Program-made: the position numbers and the translations under genes | Assembly: GCF_048544455.1 (NCBI RefSeq) | Contig: NC_133536.1 | Location: forward strand, 198,651,325-198,715,324 | From: Silene latifolia | Taxonomy: Eukaryota; Streptophyta; Magnoliopsida; Caryophyllales; Caryophyllaceae | Length of the DNA: 64,000 nucleotides | Direction: 5' to 3' | Notes under the pieces: model-generated | Database searches by the model: none | The model's input: only the letters and a program-made list of their open reading frames with translations | Told to the model about the DNA's origin: nothing | Part shown: in pieces, positions 53,801 through 64,000 of the stretch | How positions within the stretch are numbered: position 1 is the stretch's first letter | Layout of the letters: every line of letters begins with the position of its first letter

Positions 53801-55275
53801 TTCTCCCCCACCAAAGCCGTAGACGTCTTCGTCACGGTCGATCCTCGATAACCATGCTCATACGTTGTCTTCCGGCCTCGATGACTAGTTGTGCAGCAAC
53901 AACAACATCCTTGTTGAACATATCCCCAATTTCTCGCAGGTTTAGTCCCTTTTTGAATCTTTGGTTGGCGCCTTCTTCTTGGCGCCTTAATCACTCGTAA
54001 AGAAGCGATCCTTGCATCGCGTTCCTCTTGTGCAAGCTTGATATCAATATCGCTCCCGTTTGACGTGATGGTGATCATGCCATCCCCAAGTTTGAAGGGC
54101 CTGACTGAGTCAATAAACTCCATGCCAAGCACAACATCTTCATCGTCCATATTGACGATCATGAATTTGGCCTTCCCCTTCCACTTCCCCAAGCAGATTG
54201 GGACTCCATAGGCCATCCCGTAAATTAGCGTAGCCGAAGAATTCACTGCCTTCAACTCGCCCCCGGTTTTGGTGTATCGAATGCCCATATCCCTAATCAC
54301 TCTCAAAGCAACGTAGTTGTGTGTTGTACCTGAGTCGATTAACACCCGAATATGAACACCGTTCACCTCCCCATTGACGGTCAACAAGTTCCTCTTGTAC
54401 TTGCGTCCCGCCTCTTCATTTGTTGTTGCCACCTCGTACGCGACCTTGTTAGCCTTTTTAATCGGCTCGACTTCATAATTTGTCGTAGCATCCAGCCCCA
54501 CAGGCTCCTTGCTAACGATCCCGGTAGCCTTTAACGTCGGCTCGCTGCCAAATTTTATCGCGGTAGCCAGTCCCGTCGGCTTGTCCACGACCCCCGTATT
54601 GAGAAGTCTCATTGCCCCAAGCCTCCGTGGTTCATGGGACTCTGATGACTCCTCATCTTCATTGCGCATCACCATTGCGCTAAGCTTTGCCCGCTGGGGG
54701 CAATCTATGACCATGTGCGGCCCTCCGCATAAGAAGGAGTTGAACGTCTTACCTTTGTCGCGCCCCTGCATACGACTCCGGTCATGTGTTGCTTCCTTGG
54801 CCCTCATACCATCACCCGTGATGGTGCTTGATTGGCGGTCTACCCCACCAATATCGTTGCTGCTATCCGCCTCTCTGCCCCTCCTTCGATCACTTGTCAC
54901 CTCGTATAAAGACTCTGCCGCCACAATCGCCTCATTTAGAGTCTTCACGTTGCGGCGTTTTAACTCTTGTTCTGCTCAACGTTGTAACCCGTCCATGAAG
55001 TATATGAGCAACAAGTTCTCCGGCATACTCGACACCTCCAACACCGTTGATGAGAATTGCTTCACATATTCTTTTACGGTCCCCGTGTGTCGCAATGCTC
55101 GCAACTTCTTCAAAGCAACCTCCTCGTCATTCTCGGGGTGGAATTGCTTCTTGAATTCTACCTTGAACTCGTCCCATGTCCTGATTTGGCATAGTCCCTT
55201 CTTCACCTCGGCTTGTCGACGTCTCCACCATAGGATTGCGTCATCGACAAGGTACATACTGGCTGTAGTGATCTT
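53801..55275 (-). pseudogene. TR-GAG internal region 6, truncated at TG junction
   Basis: It lacks the PBS and the gag N-terminus, with the same GTAGTGATCTT/GGTGTG junction as internal region 3. The 424-codon frame 54948-53674 covers the gag C-terminus, the SFLCGGPH knuckle, protease LIDSGTTHNY and the tail into LTR 6. Confidence 0.9.
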
Positions 55276-55778
55276 GGTGTGTGTGTGTGTGTGTGTGTTT
55301 GGTAGGATGGTTGGCAAATGATGCCCCTTACCCATATTTATACTACTCATATGGAACTCTCTAGAAGCGGAACCTTCTGGAATGCTCTGGACATCACACC
55401 CCCAGAAACTTCCGGAATGTTCCAGACACTACTAGATATCTCTACCATGTACATGAATGTTCTAGTACCTATTAGAACATTCTGGACCCTTCTAGACAAT
55501 TCTAGTATGCACTAGAACAATCTAGAACAACCCAGAAGACTCCACACTATTCTAGAATATTCTAGACACTTCTAGAATACTCTAGATTACTCTACACTAT
55601 TCTATAATATTCCGGACCCTTCTAGAATATTCTAGTTGACTCTACTATCTTCTAGAAACTTCTAGACATTTCTGGATACTTCTCTAATCTTCTAGATTTT
55701 TCCTTGAAGATTGATCCTTTGAGCCTTGAAGCGCTCCTAGCACGTGAACCTCGGTTGTACATAAAGCCAACCGTGACA
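55276..55778 (-). repeat. LTR 7, partial, outer right end of array
   Basis: About 503 bp from the TG tract to CCGTGACA. In transcription sense this is the first U3 of the array. It is followed by AACG, matching the bases before LTR 1. Confidence 0.9.
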
Positions 55779-55782
55779 AACG

Positions 55783-58110
55783 GGTAGAATCGTACTAGGA
55801 AGAGAGAACTTTGGTGTCGATTGAGTTAGTGCCTAGCCTAGAATGTTAGTTGATAAGTTGTGGATATTTTAAATTGTCGTTTTTAAAATTTAATATATGG
55901 TACTGTTTAGCCTTGATTATGTAAAATAGTTTTTTCTTTTTAAAATGAATTTATTCACGAGTTATTTTTCGGAAAATTTTTGGTTGTTTGGCCAAACTTT
56001 TTAAAAACGTTTTTTTAATAAATATTTATGCTTGACCTAACTACTTTTTTGGACTTTTTAAGCAATAGAGTGAAAAGTAGAAGTAACAATTTTCTACTTC
56101 TACTTAGGGGTTAGTTATCAACTTTTGGCTTTTTAAAAACATTTTTAATTCTCCCTAATTTTATAGTGTTTGACATAGTTTCTACTTTTTCAAATGCAAA
56201 AGCACTTTTAAAGCTAGGTCAAACACCACCATAGTTAGTTTAGTTAATAGACTATACAATTAGTTGTAGTACAATCAGTGATGTAGAATCCAAACTTTAT
56301 AATAAATATTTCGAGTTTTGTTATAAAGAATCGGAATTATACCATAAAGTTTCTAAACTCACTCATCTAAACAAAAAAATAAATAAATAAGAAAGCTAAA
56401 GAAAATTGCACATAAGCCCGATTAAATATAGATTTGTTGTATGATATTATAATATACTTTGAAGGTATAATGTTATTTGTGTAGTTGGTGAGTTATATGA
56501 CCCATCCAAACGTTAACGAGGGACTAGTAATTCGTGAATTGTAGAACCCATTTACGAACATTAAAAATTATTCGTCTCCAACTTGTGATGGATAGTGTCC
56601 ATTTTCAATGAAAATTTGTGTTCTAACAGTTTGTCTCATTGAAGATGGATAGTGCTCCTCTTACAATATTGAAGGGCAAGTAAAGTGCTCCGTTTAATTC
56701 TCACTTGATATGAAAGGGACACTATCCATCTCCAACTTATGATGAATAGCGTCCATCTTCATTGAAAATTTGTGTAACACTAATCACTACCCAATACCGA
56801 CCACATAGGAAACTATACGTCGTACTAGGAGTATAGAGACAAAGAAAAAGAAGTAATGGGAGAGTGGGAGGGCAATGAGAGACTTGAATTAGATTTGAAA
56901 TTGACAATTTAGGAAGTGACTATGTACATGGAATTCTATGTTTTCTAATCTTAACCAATTACGCAATTTCCTATACTAATACGGAGTACTATGTATAATC
57001 CTTTGAAATCTTCTCTTAACGCGGCTTCATCTTTTAATGCATTATACTTATATCCAAGTCCAACTCCTCTAGCAACTTCTAGATAGTGTACTAGTATTTT
57101 TCAAGGATTGAGCTCCTTTTAGTTGTACGTCTAATACTCCATCCGTTTCTTTTATTTGTTTATCTTTACTTTTGTTACAAACTGTAAAAAAAAGAAGATG
57201 GACCATTTCCGAATATGTGATACTCCGTAGATAGTATTGTAAATTTGTAAAGTTAGATGATCAAATTATTCATTCAAAACTTTTCCATTATTAAAAGCTA
57301 AACAAAACAAATGACTGATACCATAAAATAGAATTAAAAATGAAAAATTGTCCAAAAAAAAAGTGTGGCTAATTGGCACGAACAGTCTATATATCGTACT
57401 TGTTACTTGTAATTATGGACGGTGTCACCTACGAAATTCATTTCACCTGAATCTTTCTTATTTTATTTATTTCTTATTTAGGAATTTCCCAGTTCATTAA
57501 AGATGTGTTTTACGTTAGTGCTCATAATTTAGTCGCTCAAACTGCATAATAGGAAAGAGATTAACAACTAAACAAGTTTGATTTGATTATTATAAACAAG
57601 GACGTACCTTGCTTCATCATGCACGTTAGCCACTATGTATTCTAAAATAGGGTAATCCACATATGCAAATGCTGGCATATGCAACTTGGATCGCTAAATT
57701 TATGCATTTTTATGCTCTTTCGATTATTTGAAATAGAGTGGAATACTTTCTTCAAAACCATATCATTAATTAGGTGGATAATAATCATATTTAGCTACCA
57801 TTATAATGAAGGAATGCATGGTATATGCTCTATGTGATAAATAGTTTAGGGAATATTTGAATAAAATAGTTTACTTGATTAAAATTTAGTCATCATATAC
57901 TCCCGCCCTCTTATTTATCTGTTTATATATCTTTTTACTTTTGTGAGAAATATTTTAATAAAAAGTAAACAAATGATTAAAACATGTGGATATTTGTTAA
58001 CTGATTCATAAATAGTTAAAAATGTGAGAAAAGTTAGACATGTAGAATGTGAGGGAAAAAAAAGGTACCAAGTAATACAAATAAGAGTACTTTATACTTC
58101 GTATTAGTTA
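55783..58110. other. AT-rich intergenic DNA, no gene recognised
   Basis: No coding or RNA gene recognised. It contains a short repeat cluster (56574-56780) and a Stowaway-like CTCCATCCGTTTC end at about 57137 without a clear partner. Confidence 0.5.
56574..56780. repeat. direct and inverted short repeats (GGATAGTGTCCAT family)
   Basis: A stretch of about 50 bp containing CTCCAACTTGTGATGGATAG...AAAATTTGTGT (about 56576-56622) recurs at about 56730-56776. A related ATTGAAGATGGATAGTG lies between, and GGACACTATCCATC (about 56718) is in inverted orientation. Origin unknown. Confidence 0.5.
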
Positions 58111-58114
58111 TTCA

Positions 58115-58155
58115 CTAGTATAGATTCCGCGCGAATGCACGGTTTTTTAGATAAG
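58115..58155 (-). mobile_element. Helitron-type 3' terminus (minus strand)
   Basis: On the minus strand ACCGTGCATTCGCGCGGAA forms an imperfect hairpin, followed by TCTATA and CTAG (58118-58115), then T. It is the same style as the termini at 6497 and 21909. Confidence 0.5.
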
Positions 58156-58221
58156 AATATTAAAGAAAATAATAATTATACAGCTCATATTTAACTCAAT
58201 TTGAAATTTAATTGTAAAATT

Positions 58222-58248
58222 TATTATTATTATTATTATTATTATTAC
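58222..58248. repeat. ATT microsatellite
   Basis: A run of TTA/ATT trinucleotides. Confidence 0.85.
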
Positions 58249-58286
58249 TGTTTGCATTAATCGGTGGAAACGTGGAAGTTGAGTAT

Positions 58287-58384
58287 AATCCAGTTGTAGA
58301 TATAATATAATGAAAGTCCAATTATAGATATAATATAGTAAAAGCCCAATTACATATATGATATAATAAAAGCCCGATTATAGC
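58287..58384. repeat. three tandem copies of a ~36-bp unit
   Basis: Units containing TAGATATAATATARTRAAAG(T/C)CC start near 58294, 58328 and 58364 and differ by a few bases. Confidence 0.65.
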
Positions 58385-58429
58385 GAAATTTATTTAGGAG
58401 GAAAAATTGGAGAGATCAAGAAAATTAGA

Positions 58430-58827
58430 GAAAGGGAAAATAAATTAGAAAGGGTAAGAGGGGGAATGTAATTGATTACCTAAAACTTAACTAATTGTTT
58501 GGTTACATAAAGAAAATGAAGTGTGGTGGGTTGTGGTTTGTTTTGGTGTGCGGGTGGTAGTTTAGGTGGGATGGTTGTGGTGGTGGTGGCAATGGCGTCG
58601 TGGTGGTGGTGGTGGCGGTGGGGTGGCTGTGGTGGTGTTGATGATGGTGGGTGGTAGTGGCAGTGGTGTTGTGGTGGTGGTTTATGTGGATTGGCAGTGA
58701 TGGTGATTTTGGTGGTGGTGGTAGCGGTGGCGGTGGCGTCTTAATGGTGACTGGTGTGGTGGGAGTCGTAAATGCGGTGGTAGATAAATAAGGTGGTTGG
58801 AGGGTAACAAGGGTAATGAAATTAGGG
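58430..58827. mobile_element. Tourist-like MITE fragment with GTGGTG core (inverted relative to 59679)
   Basis: From GGGATTACCTAAAACTTAAC-like sequence (58475) through TGTGGTGGGTTGTGGTTTG and a GTG-rich stretch to GGTTGGAGGGTAACAAGGG, it is the reverse complement of much of 59870-60345. Termini are incomplete. The Pro/His-rich frame on the minus strand is a repeat artefact. Confidence 0.6.
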
Positions 58828-59675
58828 GGCGTTTGATTCAACAAAGAGAAAGGAAATGAAAATAAGAGAGGGAAAGAAGGGGAAAGGAAAGAGATTACCC
58901 ATAACTTAACTACTTGTTTGGTTTGGTTACAATAAGAAAAGGGAATATACTAACACAGCTACCAGGCACCACCTATTTTCTCAATCACCAGATTTACCAC
59001 CAACAACCACCGCCTTCTACCACTACAACCGTTCACATCCACCATTTCCACCGCCTACCTCTATCATAGAGACGCCGACATCTTGCTACCGGTGTCACGT
59101 CCCTGACATCAGACCTTCAATAATATACATGAACTTGGTTCCTTGCTTGAGTATTAGACAATCAAAAATATGGATTTTATGATTTCTCAATATTGCCTAA
59201 ATTGCTACTGCCATCAATCCCCAAAAAAGAATCTGTCCACATTGAAAAATTATATATGAAATGTGAAGGATATGAGCATCGGATTAGAACTTGGATAAGA
59301 AGATTAAAGGGGCGATGATGGTGATATTGAAACGGGGGAGGTCGACTTTAGATGGTATGAGCGATGAGGCGCCATTACCGGTGGTCTCGACTCTCGAGGT
59401 GTCGCCGGCAACAATGGTCTCGATGCATTGCTGACGTGGTGGTGGGTGTTAGTGGTAGTTGTTCGTCATACAATAGAGGTAATGTGTTTTGGTGGTGGTT
59501 GGTCCCAGTGCGACGATGGGGAGGCTAGGAGAGGCGACGACCACTCACTGTGGTGTTGGTCTCAGGATCGGTGGTGAGTGGTTTAGTGATAATGGTTGTG
59601 GTAGTGGGTGGTAACTGGTAAGGGAGGAATGAGGGAATAAAATCTCATTCATTAGGGAGGTGAGGAGGAAGGAGT
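58828..59675. other. GTG-rich intergenic DNA with a second GGGGGCGTTTG end
   Basis: TTAGGGGGCGTTTGATTC at about 58825 resembles the left end of the MITE at 59679. The rest holds GGTGGT-rich stretches and no gene. Confidence 0.45.
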
Positions 59676-59678
59676 TAG

Positions 59679-60413
59679 GGGGCGTTTGGTTGGAGGTCTA
59701 TAAGAAAGGGAAAGGGAAACAAAGTTATTGATTCCCTTTGTTGGTGTTTGTTTGACACAAACAAAGAGAATGCAATTCCCTTCCTTACCTCTCAATCCAT
59801 CTAATTCCTTACCTCCCACCCCCCTAAGGTATGAGATTTCATTTCCCTTATTACCCTTCAACCACCTTATTTACCTACCACTACACTTACGACTCCCACC
59901 ACATCCGTCACCAACAAGACCCCATCGCCATCACCACCACCACAAAAACCACCACCACATCCACCCCACATAAACAACCACCACAACACCACCGCCACCA
60001 TAACGCCACCACCACCATCACAACCACCACAACCACCCCACCAGCAGCACCACCACCACCATGATGCCACCGCCACCACCAACACCACCACAACCACCCT
60101 ACATAAACCACTACCAAAAACCACCGCCACAGCCACCCCACATAAACCACCACCGCAACACCACCTCCATAACCACAATGACGCCACCACCACCATAGCC
60201 ACCCCACCACCACGCCACCACCACCATCACCACCACCACCACCTCGCCTAAACCACCACCCGTACACCAAAACAAACCACAACCCACCACACTTCATTTT
60301 GTTGATGTAACCAAACAACTAGTTAAGTTTTAGGTAATCCCTTACCTTTCCCCCTCTTACCCTTTCTAATTTCCTTTCCCTTTCCCTTTCCCTTTCTATA
60401 ACCAAACGCACCC
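59679..60413. mobile_element. Tourist-like MITE, 735 bp, with CAC/CCA repeat core
   Basis: It begins GGGGGCGTTTGGTTGG and ends AACCAAACGCACCC, an inverted repeat. TTA flanks both sides (59676-59678, 60414-60416). Sub-terminal AAGGGAAAGGGAAA / TTTCCCTTTCCC tracts extend the inversion. The core is CCACCA/CACCAC repeats that simulate His/Pro- or Val/Gly-rich proteins. Confidence 0.75.
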
Positions 60414-60416
60414 TTA

Positions 60417-60650
60417 GATTAATTCAGGGCTAAGGGAGGGGGAAAGGGAATGATTAAAATGACTAAACAAACACAAACAAAGGGAACTGACTTTAATTCC
60501 CTCTCCCTTTCCTAATTACCCCTAACCAAACAGCTCCTTAGATTGAGGGGTAAGGAAGGAATTTCATTCTCTTTGTTTGTTTCAAACAAACACCAACAAA
60601 GTAAATCAATAACTTTGTTTCACTTTCTCTTTCTTATAGACCACTAACAA
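60417..60650. mobile_element. further MITE fragments of the same family
   Basis: AACCAAACAGCTCC followed by TTA (about 60522-60541) is another right end. About 60541-60645 is the reverse complement of about 59695-59805, so it is a partial inverted copy. Confidence 0.5.
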
Positions 60651-60891
60651 GGGATTATTACCATATCTTTTTATGTCGTTTTATCAAATGTCAGAAAGCT
60701 TTTCATCCAATTTGCCAAACTTTTTTTGGAAATAATTTACTTTTAATTTTCAGATAATATCTTTATTAGTTTTGAGTTGCATTTTTAAATTTTAGTTATC
60801 TTTTTAAGTTTCACTTACATATTCAGCTACTTTCAAACAGATCGCTTTATATTTTTCATAACTTACTATTTCTTTCAATAATAAGTGTGAG

Positions 60892-60940
<49 letters not shown>

Positions 60941-61419
60941 TATTTATTAATAGTAATAAATAAGTGTTTAACTAACAAACTATTCATTTTATACGGGTGA
61001 GAAGATATAAGGAGTAGTACACTAGTATGTAATAATATGTTACTTGTGATTTATTTTATGTTAAAAGGAAAGGAAAGTCCCTTTTTCAGCTTGTTTGAGA
61101 TGGGGTAATTGTTATTGGAATAATGGAGAGTAAAACAAGAAGAAATGGAAGGAGATTGATGATTTATAATCATGGAGGGTGGAAACAGGAGGTGAAAGAG
61201 AAATTATTACCTTCAAACAGAGATCATACATTAATTGAAAAGGAGGTCGGTAGCTATTACTTCCTTAAAGAGAGGTAATAAAAGGTTATTACAATATTTT
61301 TTTCATTTCTAACTCCAACTAGCAACCACCATTACCTACCTGCATTTTTTTTATAGTTATTTTAGCTCTATTATCCTAGTAATAATTATCCTGTCTAAGC
61401 GAGCCTCAAAGATATCATA
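60651..61419. other. AT-rich intergenic DNA with (AT)n tract
   Basis: A pure AT dinucleotide run lies at about 60893-60937. No gene recognised. Confidence 0.6.
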
Positions 61420-61584
61420 TACTCCCTCCGTCTCGGTCATTTGTTGTCCTATTTTATTTTTGGGTATCTCAATCAATTATTATCCTTTCTATTTTAGGAA
61501 TGAATTTGATGAACAATTTAATCTTTCAAACTCTATTTAGTCCATTTATCATTATTGGTCCTCTTCTTTTTTTCTTTGGCGTGT
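61420..61584. mobile_element. Stowaway-like MITE end, cut by the adjacent LTR
   Basis: TACTCCCTCCGTCTCGGTCA at 61420 is a classic Stowaway-like terminus and matches the MITE at 34831. The matching right end is not seen before the LTR starts at 61585, so the retrotransposon may have inserted into it. Confidence 0.6.
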
Positions 61585-62302
61585 TGTAACGCCTTGGTTA
61601 CTTTGACACTAGAAAACCAAGCTCGTGTGCCACTTAACTCGCACCCCTTCGCAAGCTAAGCCGGGCAACCCCTTTACAGCGGAATATTATGTCTCGTATA
61701 GGCTAAATGTCGGATAAGAAGGCTAGACACTAAGTGTGAAAAGGTTACTTATATTACACTTAAATGCTTAAGAGAATTACAAGACTTGGATATAATGTGT
61801 TGGTGTGTGTGTGCTTGGTAGGATGGTTGGCAAATGATGCCCCTTACCCCTATTTATACTACTCCTATGGAACTCTCTGGAAGCGGAACCTTCTGGAATG
61901 CTCTGGACATCACAACCCCAGAAACTTCCGGAATGTTCCAGACACTACTAGATATCTCTATCATGTACATGAATGTTCTAGTACCTACTAGAAGATTCTG
62001 GACCCTTCTAGACAATTCTAGTATACGCTAGAACAATCTAGAACAACCCAAAAGACTCCACACTATTCTAGAATATTCTAGACACTTCTAGAATACTCTA
62101 GATTACTCTACACTATTCTAGAATATTCCGGACCTTTTAGAATATTCTAGTTGACTCTACTATCTTCTAGAAACTTCTAGACATTTCTGGATACTTCTCT
62201 AATCTTCTAGATTCTTCCTTGAAGATTGATCCTTTGAGCCATGAAGCGCTCCCAGCACATGAAGTACATGAACCTCGGTTGTACATAAAGCCAACCGTGA
62301 CA
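61585..62302 (-). repeat. LTR 8 (718 bp), second TR-GAG locus
   Basis: It starts TGTAACGCC rather than TGTCACGCC and ends CCGTGACA. The TG tract is shorter than in the array. TATAAATA lies at 61858-61851. Heat-shock-element arrays are GAA-TTC-GAA-TTC-GAC at 61921-61943 and TTC-GAA-TTC-GAC-TTC-GAA at 62066-62093, so they are conserved outside the array. Confidence 0.9.
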
Positions 62303-64000
62303 TTCTCCCCCACCAAAGCCGTAGACGTCCTCGTCACGGTCGATCCTCGATAACCATGCTCATACGTTGTCTTCCGGCCTCGATGACTAGTTGTGCAGCA
62401 ACAACAACACCCTTGTTGAACATATCCCCAATTTCTGGCAGGTTTAGTCCCTTTTTGAATCTTTGGTTGGCGCCTTCTTCTTGGCGCCTTAATCACTCGT
62501 AAAGAAGCGATCCTTGCATCGCGTTCCTCTTGTGCAAGCTTGATATCATCCCCAAGTTTGAAGGGCTTGACTGAGTCGATAAACTCCATGCCAAGCACAA
62601 CATCTTCATCGTCCATATCGACGATCATGAATTTGGCCTTCCCCTTCCACTTCCCCAAGCGGATTGGGACTCCATAGGCCATCCCGTAAATTAGCGTAGC
62701 CGAAGAATTCACTGCCTTCAACTCGCCCCCGGTTTTGGTGTATCGAATGCCCATATCCCTAATCACTCTCAAAGCAACGTAGTTGTGTTTTGAACCTGAG
62801 TCGATTAGCACCCGAGTATGAACACCGTTCACCTCCCCATTGACGGTCAACAAGTTCCCCTTGTACTTGCGTCCCGCCTCTTCTTTTATTGTTGCCACCT
62901 CGTACGCGACCTTGTTAGCCTTTTTAATCTGCTCGACTTCACAATTTGTCGTAGCATCCAGCCCCACAGGCTCCTTGTTAATGACCCCGGTAGCCTTTAA
63001 CGTCGGCTCGACGCCAAATTTTATCGCAGTAGCCAGTCCCGTCGGCTTGTCCACGACCCCCGTATTGAGAAGTCTCATTGCCCCAAGCGTTCGTGGTTCT
63101 TGGGACTCTGATGACTCCTCATCTTCGTTGCGCATCACCATTGCGCTAAGCTTTGCCCGCTGGGGGCAATCTCTGACCATGTGCGGCCCTCCGCATAAGA
63201 AGCAGTTGAACGTCTTACCTTTGTCGCGCCCCTTCATACGACTCCGGTCATGTGTTGCTTCCTTGGCCCTCGTACCATCACCCGTGATGGTACTTGATTG
63301 GCGGTCTCCCCCACCAATCTCGTTGATGCTATCCGCCTCCCTACCCCTCCTTCGATCACTTGTCACCTCGTATAAGGACTCTTCCGCCACAATCGCCTGA
63401 TTTAGGGTCTTCACGTTGCGGCGTTTCAACTCTTGTTCTGCCCAACGTTGTAACCCGTCCATGAAGTATATGAGCAACAAGTTCTCCGGCATACTCGACA
63501 CCTCCAACACCGTTGATGAGAATTGCTTCACATATTCTTTTACGGTCCCCGTGTGTCGCAATGCTCTCAACTTCTTCAAAGCAACCTCCTCGGCATTCTC
63601 GGGGTAGAATTGCTTCTTGAAGTCTACCTTAAACTCGTCCCATGTCCTGATTTGTTATAGTCCCTTCTTCACCTCGGCTTGTCGACGTCTCCACCATAGG
63701 ATTACGTCATCGACAAGGTACATACTGGCGGTAGTGATCTTCGTGGCATCGTCTTCAACTCGGAGAGCGTCAAAGTAACGCTCGACGCACCACAGGAAAT
63801 TATCTATCTCCTTTGCGTCCCGACTCCCGTTGAATTTCGGCGGTTTAGGCACCTTGATCCTAATTGATGCCTCCCCAACTGTGGCACTCCCTGCCACTGC
63901 AGCTCTACACACCACGATTTGTTCTTGAAGCTCGTCGATTCGCTTCAACAGGGGCTGGATTAAGGCAGCCAGCTTCTCGTCCATCCTCTTATCAAGCCTC
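62303..64000 (-). pseudogene. TR-GAG internal region, second locus, runs off the window
   Basis: The frame 63579-62167 (470 codons) reads through the site that is TGA in the array (TGG here, LQRWAEQEL). It has the complete knuckle CFLCGGPHMVRDC, then a protease with LIDSGSKHNY and VVLGMEF, and a tail in LTR 8. A 12-codon deletion removes the GMITITSNGSEI stretch present in the array. The gag segment 63984-63655 ends at a TAA after KKGL. The 5' end (PBS, other LTR) lies beyond the window. It is less degraded than the array units, except for this stop and the altered protease flank. Confidence 0.88.

Larger units (their letters stand above)
40073..55778 (-). mobile_element. tandem array of a gag-protease-only LTR retrotransposon (TR-GAG type), 15.7 kb
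   Basis: Seven LTRs (five full, two partial) alternate with six internal regions, all read on the minus strand. Adjacent units share one LTR. Each intact internal region begins with a tRNA-iMet PBS and ends with a GGTGGGGGAGAA polypurine tract. It encodes a Gypsy-like gag, a zinc knuckle and an aspartic protease, and no reverse transcriptase, integrase or RNase H. This matches the described TR-GAG class of non-autonomous elements. The array as a whole is bordered by AACG on both sides (40069-40072, 55779-55782), consistent with one original insertion later expanded by unequal recombination. Confidence 0.9.

Noticed and set aside
40073-55778. Regular repeats as a CRISPR array or a host gene cluster
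   Set aside because: Repeats are LTRs of over 700 bp with PBS and PPT in a plant genome. The coding parts are retrotransposon gag and protease.
58503-60318. Pro/His-rich and Val/Gly-rich frames on both strands
   Set aside because: They are translations of GTG/CAC repeats in Tourist-like MITEs.

Overview
This is nuclear DNA from a flowering plant. The evidence is an ethylene-pathway F-box gene with a GT-AG intron, plant-specific DUF295 F-box genes, and plant lineages of Copia, L1-type LINE, Helitron, Tourist-like and Stowaway-like elements. Intergenic DNA is AT-rich and most of the window is transposon-derived. A eudicot, perhaps Caryophyllales, is my guess from overall flavour; nothing here proves it. 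No tRNA, rRNA or CRISPR was seen.

1-20 kb: a local F-box/DUF295 cluster. Two near-intact single-exon genes (2011-3192 and 7081-8256) sit in two copies of a segmental duplication that also carries downstream flank, a Tourist-like MITE and a broken Copia 3' half. A 3' fragment of a further gene copy starts the window. The second copy was inflated by later insertions: a 5'-truncated LINE with an unbroken 1191-codon frame (9191-12818), a TIR element filled with CCCGA-type minisatellite (12952-13402), and a Copia remnant split by a 1282-bp solo LTR with a perfect CGGAT target duplication (15011-16292).

20-35 kb: a Tourist-like MITE swollen by TTA/GATTC repeats, then a complete 12.1-kb SIRE-like Copia element (22171-34291; TSD CAAAT). 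Its LTRs are almost identical and its gag-pol is frameshifted. A third open frame has its own TATA box and AATAAA signal. Its 3' LTR contains a precisely delimited 769-bp Helitron, because the 5' LTR preserves the empty site.

35-40 kb: the one clear conserved host gene, an EBF1/EBF2-type (EIN3-binding F-box) gene on the minus strand. It has two coding exons (25 nt plus 1895 nt; 639 aa), poly-U tracts in its 3' UTR and a cluster of EIN3-like motifs upstream.

40-56 kb: the most unusual region. A tandem array on the minus strand has seven LTRs and six internal regions of a gag-protease-only LTR retrotransposon (TR-GAG type). Neighbouring units share LTRs and the whole array is flanked by one 4-bp duplication (AACG). 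A 7.48-kb three-unit block is itself duplicated, with junctions in a TG microsatellite. Each LTR carries several phased heat-shock-element arrays (alternating GAA/TTC every 5 bp) upstream of a TATA box. An eighth LTR and a less degraded unit of the same family begin at 61585 and run off the window.

56-61.6 kb: intergenic DNA with Helitron ends, microsatellites, and Tourist-like MITEs carrying GTG/CAC repeats in inverted orientation.
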